A program made the position numbers and the translations under genes. A stretch of 58,519 nt of DNA, taken from Comamonadaceae bacterium. GTDB lineage: Bacteria > Pseudomonadota > Gammaproteobacteria > Burkholderiales > Burkholderiaceae_C. The notes beneath the pieces were generated by a model. That model saw nothing but the letters and a program-made list of their open reading frames with translations, searched no databases and was not told where the DNA came from. Position 1 is the first letter of the stretch, and each line of letters opens with the position of its first letter. The stretch is taken from assembly GCA_947478725.1 (NCBI GenBank), contig CANJWZ010000026.1, forward strand, positions 1 to 58,519. The letters run 5' to 3'. This document shows positions 53,696-58,519 of the stretch, piece by piece.

Positions 53696-54468
53696 GGTAT
53701 GCCCGCCGATGGGCCGCGCCCGGCAACAGGCGGGGCCACAGGCACGGCAACGGTCATGGTGTTAGCCATGCTTGCAGCCATGTTGAGTGCGGCTTCGTAG
53801 TCTGCGTAATCCATGATCCGGCTGAGCATGGCGCCGCTGGTGACCAGATGCAGCGCTGCGTTGTGCTCAAACTCGTCAAGCGGTGCGGGCAGCACCATGA
53901 TGCCAAATGCATCGAGCAGACGTCGCCGGTCTTGCCAGCGGGTCAGCGTGGCGATTTGCCAGACCTGGGGGTTCATGCCCATACGTTTGGCGTAGTCGGC
54001 CAGTGCCGCCGGGCTGTCGTTGGCCGGGTCAAAACTGATCGACAGCAAGCCAACTTTGCCCTGCAGGCCGCGCGCTTCAATCTGAGCCTGGAGTTGTTGA
54101 TACACAGAGCCAAGCGACAGGCACAGCGTCTGGCAGCGGATGTAAACAAAATCAACCAGCCAGACCTTGCCGCCGGGGGCCAACACGGCTTTGAGCGTGC
54201 TGCGCTGGCCATTGCCCAGCGTCACGTCAAAGGCCGGGATCAGCTCAGCCTGCCGGCTGATCTGTTGCCTGCGCAGTGTTTCGGTGGTGAAGCTCTGCCC
54301 ACCGTCGGTGGCGTGCATCAAAACCAGCAGCGCTGCAAACAGCACCGCGGTGGTCGCGGCGAAGGTTTTGATCAGTGCTGCAGGACCGGTACCGTCAGCG
54401 GCATGGTGCGCACGCGAGTCGCTCGCCGCCAGGTCAGGAGTCCGGTTTGATGGACGATCCGCCGGCAT
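53692..54468 (-). CDS. Sco1/SenC-like copper chaperone
   Basis: A 258-residue membrane-anchored thioredoxin-fold protein. It has one transmembrane helix (about 31-51), the copper-binding CQTLC motif (Cys112, Cys116) after VWLVDFVYIR, and a candidate His ligand in NAALHLVTS. It delivers copper to the CuB centre of the oxidase. I chose ATG 54468 (MPADRPSNRT). It lies inside the cytochrome c gene by 35 bp and gives a normal N-tail. A longer frame to 54519 cannot be fully excluded. Confidence 0.88.
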   Translation of the reverse strand: MPADRPSNRTPDLAASDSRAHHAADGTGPAALIKTFAATTAVLFAALLVLMHATDGGQSFTTETLRRQQISRQAELIPAFDVTLGNGQRSTLKAVLAPGGKVWLVDFVYIRCQTLCLSLGSVYQQLQAQIEARGLQGKVGLLSISFDPANDSPAALADYAKRMGMNPQVWQIATLTRWQDRRRLLDAFGIMVLPAPLDEFEHNAALHLVTSGAMLSRIMDYADYEAALNMAASMANTMTVAVPVAPPVAGRGPSAGIP

Positions 54469-55039
54469 ACGGTTCCGTTCTGGCTTTGGTGAGCTCACGC
54501 TGGATTGTGATGGTCTCAAGCTTGATGGGCGGCGCAGCGTTGCCCCAGTCAGAGCGGATATATGTCAGCAAGGCCGCCAGTTCGTCATCAGACAGGGACT
54601 TCCAGGCGGGCATGGCACCTTTGTAGGTGATGCCTTTGACCACCATTTCGCCATTGACGCCGTGCAAGAGAATGTTGGCCAGGATTTTTTCGTCACCAAT
54701 CACCCATTCTGACGCCGCCAGTGGCGGAAATACACCGGCGACACCCAGGCCCGAGCCCTGATGGCAGGCGGCACACTTGGCACCATACACCTGCTTGCCA
54801 TCCACCGTGGCAGCTGCTCCGGCCAGTACAACGGGTGGCCGCAGGCTGGCTACCGTACGCTGGTCGCCGAAGGCGGAGTCTTCACCCGAGGGCGTGCTGA
54901 CGATATAAAAAGCGCCCCACATGGCCATGGCACCTAGCGACATCACCAAAAACCAGGGCAGTGGCCGGTTGCCTTCGTTCGGGTCTTCGTTTTCCCGCAA
55001 ACGGGGTGTCGAGTTGGAGGGTTTCGGTTCGTCGCTCAT
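54434..55039 (-). CDS. Membrane-anchored monohaem cytochrome c
   Basis: A 201-residue protein with an N-terminal anchor helix (about 28-47), the haem motif CAACH (89-93) and the likely Met ligand in YKGAMPAW. It transfers electrons to the oxidase and may replace the missing CcoP. The domain ends at about residue 165, and a C-terminal tail reads through KLETITIQREL. It overlaps the ccoO gene by 4 bp. Confidence 0.9.
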   Translation of the reverse strand: MSDEPKPSNSTPRLRENEDPNEGNRPLPWFLVMSLGAMAMWGAFYIVSTPSGEDSAFGDQRTVASLRPPVVLAGAAATVDGKQVYGAKCAACHQGSGLGVAGVFPPLAASEWVIGDEKILANILLHGVNGEMVVKGITYKGAMPAWKSLSDDELAALLTYIRSDWGNAAPPIKLETITIQRELTKARTEPYAGGSSIKPDS

Positions 55040-55689
55040 GGTTTTGCCTTGGTGCTCACTGCTGCAGGGCTTGGCAAGGCAGGCAACGGTGTGTAGGTGT
55101 GGTCCAGCCCAATCAGGTAATCGACCAGCGCCAGTGCCTCAGGCTTGGCAATCACCACTTCGCCCGGTTTGGCCAGCGCAGGCGGCAGCGTGATCACGGT
55201 TTCGCCTGGCAAAGCCGGGCCCTTGCGAACGGTAAAAAGATACTGGTAGGGCGGCATGATGGAGCCGGGCGTGTAGCCGCGAGGCTGGTACAGATGCCCC
55301 AAGTGCCAGTCTTTGCTCGGTTGGCGCGCGCCAATGTTGAACAGATCCGGCCCAGTCCGCATGGTGCCCAGCAGGTGCGGGGTGTCGTAGGCGTAGTCTG
55401 CGGCCACCGACGCCCGCCCCCAGCCCCTGGCCGCATCAGGCGCCTGCTTGATGTCGCGGGGCTGCTGGGAGTGGCAGTACACGCAGCCGTTAGCAATATA
55501 AACCTGCCGACCTGCGGCCTGCGACGCGGTGTAGGGCTTCAGCCCGGCGGGAGGCTCAATGTTTTTGAGCAGCAAGTACGGCACGGCCACCATCAATGCA
55601 GTTGCCCCACCCAGGATGACCATGGCGCCGGTGACGATACGCAGCTCGTCCATTTCCCAAAAGCTTTTATTGGTTTTGCTGGTGTTCAT
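55036..55689 (-). CDS. ccoO: cbb3-type cytochrome c oxidase subunit II (CcoO-like)
   Basis: A 217-residue monohaem cytochrome with a transmembrane anchor (about 19-42), the haem motif CVYCH (69-73) and the SQQPRD segment typical of CcoO. The distal Met ligand is likely in YTPGSIMPPYQYLF. It passes electrons from cytochrome c to subunit I. It overlaps the subunit I gene by 4 bp. Confidence 0.92.
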   Translation of the reverse strand: MNTSKTNKSFWEMDELRIVTGAMVILGGATALMVAVPYLLLKNIEPPAGLKPYTASQAAGRQVYIANGCVYCHSQQPRDIKQAPDAARGWGRASVAADYAYDTPHLLGTMRTGPDLFNIGARQPSKDWHLGHLYQPRGYTPGSIMPPYQYLFTVRKGPALPGETVITLPPALAKPGEVVIAKPEALALVDYLIGLDHTYTPLPALPSPAAVSTKAKP

Positions 55690-57344
55690 GCAGGCGCTCC
55701 CTTGGTCAGGAAACGCGCCAAAATTGTCGGATCTAACAGCGTCGCGCCCAGCCGTTTGGGGCCAAACTTCCAGCCCATCGCAAAAAAGTGCGCCGCAAAT
55801 ACCAGATGCCCCAGCGTCATCAAGCCACCGCCAATCGAGCGCGCCTGCAAATACGGCAGCGTCAGCGCCACAGACTGCATGAAGGGCGTTTTTTCATCCA
55901 GCATGGCCAGCCCTTGAAGCCAGCCACCGATGGACAGGCCAACAAAATAAATCGCAAAGCCGCCCAACACCAGCCAAAAATGCAGCGCGATCAGGCGCGG
56001 GTAAGGCCATTCCCAGTTCATGACACGCGGCATGATGAAGTAGATCGAGCCGAACATCACCATCGTGAAAAAGCCGTACAGCCCGAGATGCGCGTGCGCG
56101 ACGGTGTAGTGGGTGAAGTGCGTCAGGGTGTTGACCGAGCGCAGCGCCTGCAATGAGCCCTGCACCGACGCAGCCGTGTACATCACCGCGCCCAGCACAA
56201 TAAAGCGCAGCGTGGGCGAATACAGCAGCGCCCTGAAGTTGCCTGCCACGGTCATGTGCTGGTTCACGGCCACTGCAAACACCGGGATCAGCATCATCAT
56301 GCTTTGCACAATTGAAATCGTGATCAACCAAGAAGGCACAGGCCCGCCGATCAAATGGTGGCCGCCCACCTGGCTGTAAAAGAACGCCAGCGACCAAAAG
56401 CCCAGCAGCGACAGGTTGTAAGAGTGAATCGGCTTGCCCAGGACCTTGGGAATGAAATAGTAGGACGCAGCCAGTGCCAGCGGTGTGAACCACAGCCCCA
56501 ACACGTTATGCCCAAACCACCAGTTCACGGTGGCCTGTTGCACACCAAAATGCAAACCGGGAACGTTGGCAATCAAAAACAGGATCGGAAACCACAAAAG
56601 CCCGGCGGCAATGTACCAAACCGACACATACAGATGCTTGACCTTGCGTTTGAGCAGCGTCAACCACAGCGGAAAACCTACCAGTGCGCCCGCAATCACC
56701 AGCAAGATGTCGATTTGCCACGGGTATTCAAGCCACTCAAGCCCGTCCGAATACCCCATCCCGATCGCCACTGAGCCTGCCGTCACGCCAATGCTCCACA
56801 TCGCCCCACCCACCAACGCATATTTGGCACCTACCAGCTCGGTTTTAAGCAGGCGGGGAATCAGCCAGATAGCCACACCAATGCCCGCCAGTGAACACCA
56901 GCCATAACCGACCAGGTTCAAGTGAATGGGCCGAATCCTGCCAAAAGTCAGCCACTCATACTGCACCCACCAGTCGGGCGCGTGCAGTTTGATGGACGAG
57001 ATCAGGCCGGCAAACGACGCCAGTACCAGCCAGACCACAGCCAGTGTCAGGCAGACACCCACAACCAGCGAGGTCGATTTGTCCGCCCTTCTTCGCGTCG
57101 CCAGCTCAGCCTCAGACATGGTCAGCGCTTCGGACTTCGGGTCCATGGCGCTTTGTAGCTGACCCTTTTGCAAAGAAGTGGCCGCGGGATCTTCGGTTTG
57201 ACCCAGCTCGTTGGGGGCAAAAATTTCAGTGGCAGCCGCTGTGCCATCGCCAAATAGCCCGGTCGACAGCGACCAAATGAACACGAACAACGCCAAAATC
57301 GACAGCAAAAACGTGCCGAGCAAAATACCCACCGTGAAATCCAT
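55686..57344 (-). CDS. ccoN: cbb3-type cytochrome c oxidase subunit I with CcoS-like N-terminal segment
   Basis: A 552-residue haem-copper oxidase catalytic subunit. The haem b ligand is in RPIHLNLVGYGW, CuB ligands are in WWFGHNVLGLW and SQVGGHHLIGG, and the haem ligands on helix X are in HYTVAHAHLGLYG. The N-terminal 55 residues look like a fused CcoS assembly peptide (TFLLSILALFVFIWSLSTG then LFGDG), joined by a hydrophilic linker (about 55-90). Electrons come from CcoO. It is the first gene of the operon, divergent from the cytochrome c5 gene. No ccoQ or ccoP is present. Confidence 0.9.
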   Translation of the reverse strand: MDFTVGILLGTFLLSILALFVFIWSLSTGLFGDGTAAATEIFAPNELGQTEDPAATSLQKGQLQSAMDPKSEALTMSEAELATRRRADKSTSLVVGVCLTLAVVWLVLASFAGLISSIKLHAPDWWVQYEWLTFGRIRPIHLNLVGYGWCSLAGIGVAIWLIPRLLKTELVGAKYALVGGAMWSIGVTAGSVAIGMGYSDGLEWLEYPWQIDILLVIAGALVGFPLWLTLLKRKVKHLYVSVWYIAAGLLWFPILFLIANVPGLHFGVQQATVNWWFGHNVLGLWFTPLALAASYYFIPKVLGKPIHSYNLSLLGFWSLAFFYSQVGGHHLIGGPVPSWLITISIVQSMMMLIPVFAVAVNQHMTVAGNFRALLYSPTLRFIVLGAVMYTAASVQGSLQALRSVNTLTHFTHYTVAHAHLGLYGFFTMVMFGSIYFIMPRVMNWEWPYPRLIALHFWLVLGGFAIYFVGLSIGGWLQGLAMLDEKTPFMQSVALTLPYLQARSIGGGLMTLGHLVFAAHFFAMGWKFGPKRLGATLLDPTILARFLTKGAPA

Positions 57345-57482
57345 ACAAACCTGCCTTCAATTTGGTTCAAACCAGTGTAAGCCGGGTGAATGCAGCCCAC
57401 ACAGGTTCGCCCGATAGGTCATGAGACGCAAATAGGTATTGGCTTAAAGCCACGACAAACCAGACGTTCAAACGCGCCCCGT

Positions 57483-57488
57483 TATAAT
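57483..57488 (+). promoter_or_regulatory. -10 box (TATAAT) upstream of the cytochrome c5 gene
   Basis: A perfect TATAAT lies 82 bp before the ATG at 57571, in the 226-bp divergent region shared with ccoN. No good -35 is seen 16-18 bp upstream (CAGACG is the closest). No FNR-type TTGAT-N4-ATCAA site was found in the region. Confidence 0.5.
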
Positions 57489-57570
57489 CGTGGGCTCGCG
57501 TGTCAACACTGATTCAGCTTGCCAAAACTCCCACGATTCGCCACCCGACTTTTGTTTTTTTGAGGACGCC

Positions 57571-58110
57571 ATGAGCGCAAACGACCACACCACGGCAACC
57601 GACAGTCACGACGAGGCCCATACCGGCCCGATCAAAACCCCCAAGCAGTTGCTGGCTGCCGTGTTTTTCTCTTTCGTGATTCCCATCTTCGCCATCATTG
57701 GCCTGGTGTACTACGTCGCGTCGGCCAAACTGATCGCGCCCGGCGCTGTTGAGACTGAAAAAACCGTGGCCCTTCGGATCCAAAAAGTCGGTTCGATTGA
57801 GATTCGCGATGCCAACCGCGCGCTCAAGTCGGGCGAGGAGGTTTACAAAGCCCAGTGCACGACTTGCCATGCGGCCGGCCTGGCGGGTTCACCCAAGTTT
57901 GGCGATGCGGGGGCTTGGGCGTCACGCATCAAAACCGGTTATGACGCACTGCTGACCTCCGCCCTCAAAGGCAAAGGCGCCATGGGCGCACAGGGTGGTG
58001 GCGACTACCAGGACACCGAAATTGGCCGCGCTGTGGTGTATTTAACGGCAGCGGCGGGCGGCAAATTTGCCATGCCTGCTGCACCAGCTGCACCCGTTGC
58101 CGCCAAGTAA
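57571..58110 (+). CDS. Cytochrome c5-like membrane-anchored protein
   Basis: A 179-residue protein with an N-terminal helix (about 29-50) and a periplasmic cytochrome c domain. The haem motif is CTTCH (96-100) and GKGAMGAQGGGDY carries the likely Met ligand. An Ala/Pro-rich tail ends the chain. It probably feeds the neighbouring or another oxidase. The start ATG 57571 has a GAGGA ribosome site at good spacing. The in-frame sequence upstream (57490) has no family similarity. Confidence 0.92.
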   Translation: MSANDHTTATDSHDEAHTGPIKTPKQLLAAVFFSFVIPIFAIIGLVYYVASAKLIAPGAVETEKTVALRIQKVGSIEIRDANRALKSGEEVYKAQCTTCHAAGLAGSPKFGDAGAWASRIKTGYDALLTSALKGKGAMGAQGGGDYQDTEIGRAVVYLTAAAGGKFAMPAAPAAPVAAK

Positions 58111-58116
58111 GGAACC

Positions 58117-58137
58117 GGGCTTGAAGCCCTTTAATTT
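58117..58137 (+). terminator. Weak intrinsic terminator after the cytochrome gene
   Basis: GGGCT/AGCCC stem with a 3-nt loop, followed by TTTAATTT, 7 bp past the cytochrome stop. The stem is short, so termination may be partial. Confidence 0.5.
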
Positions 58138-58231
58138 ACTGGGCTAACAGCTCCTGATTAAATAGTCGCCCCTGACAAACCCCAAGAATCCAGCATCCAT
58201 GCGGGTTACAGGACGATTTTCGGCATAAATA

Positions 58232-58519
58232 TTGCATGGATTTGCAGCATCAACGCTTCAAACCTTGCAATACCATGGCACTACGCGAGCCCCCCAAACT
58301 GGTGAGAATGGCCTGCTCAAGCTGCAGACCAAGAAACTGGTTGAACGTGCCCTGCAAGCCGAGATGGCCGAACACTTGGGCCACGCCAAGAACGGCACCG
58401 TCGCCAAGGCTGCTGGCAACACCCGCAACGGCAAGAGCAAGAAGACACTTAAGGGTTACTTTGGCGAACTGCCCATAGAAATCCCACGCGACCGTCACGG
58501 CAGCTTTGCGCCGCAGTTC
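58232..58519 (+). mobile_element. IS256-family transposase, N-terminal part, cut by the window edge
   Basis: From about 58290 the frame reads TGENGLLKLQTKKLVERALQ, then AEMAEHLGH, GNTRNGKSKKTLKGYFGELP and IEIPRDRHGSFAPQF, the N-terminal region of IS256-type transposases. The frame is open from 58229 and could start with TTG 58232, but family members often have a longer N-terminus, so the copy may be truncated at its left end. No clear terminal inverted repeat is visible in 58138-58231. The gene runs off the window. Whether the element is active cannot be told. Confidence 0.85.

Overview
This window looks like a chromosomal segment of a betaproteobacterium of the order Burkholderiales, most likely family Comamonadaceae (Rhodoferax/Polaromonas/Limnohabitans-like). 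The basis is gene order and protein style: a tyrT-glyT-thrT-tuf block, trpE-trpG-trpD and trpC-ung, ApaG, Bug-type solute receptors, and two kinds of short dispersed repeats that I associate with this family. No database search was possible, so the genus is inference.

Layout. 1-13.8 kb is housekeeping: the start of tuf with three tRNA genes, ung, the trp genes (split by a four-gene block for a DUF4212/sodium-solute symporter pair, a TPR protein and a small membrane protein), a CBS-domain protein, gph, rpe, apaG, thiL and a ferredoxin-NADP reductase. 14.0-35.6 kb is a large catabolic island. It holds two isochorismatase-type amidohydrolases, four PuuE-like polysaccharide-deacetylase-fold hydrolases, two Asp/Glu-racemase-superfamily proteins, a PhyH dioxygenase with an NTF2-like partner, an MmgE/PrpD protein, a complete branched-chain-amino-acid-type ABC importer, an SDR, a DUF4387/AtuA pair, a GntR regulator, an aconitase-like dehydratase (LeuC/LeuD type), a fumarate-reductase-type flavoprotein and an isocitrate-lyase-superfamily lyase. 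35.6-52.3 kb is a second catabolic and transport region. It holds an FAD monooxygenase, an orphan Bug receptor, a TRAP transporter, a second ABC importer, a two-subunit Rieske oxygenase, an indolepyruvate:ferredoxin-oxidoreductase-like pair and a divergent LysR regulator. 52.3-58.5 kb holds tRNA-Arg, a secreted protein, a cbb3-type oxidase operon with a Sco-like factor, a cytochrome c5-type protein and the start of an IS256-family transposase.

The main discovery candidate is the 14.0-35.6 kb island. My reading, which is inference, is that a cyclic imide or related cyclic amide is imported, opened by the PuuE-like hydrolases to a half-amide, and deamidated by the isochorismatase-like enzymes to an alkyl-substituted maleate or succinate. 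The flavoprotein and LeuCD-like enzyme would then oxidise or hydrate it to a substituted malate, which the lyase cleaves to pyruvate plus a short acid, as in the 2,3-dimethylmalate end of nicotinate fermentation. Alkylmaleimides from heme or chlorophyll breakdown would fit the chemistry. Two near-identical palindromic sites, in front of the first hydrolase operon and the ABC importer, suggest that one regulator (probably the GntR protein inside the island) controls the whole unit.

The second region probably handles an aromatic or 2-oxo acid substrate, but I cannot name it. There is no CRISPR array, rRNA, phage block or complete insertion sequence in the window.
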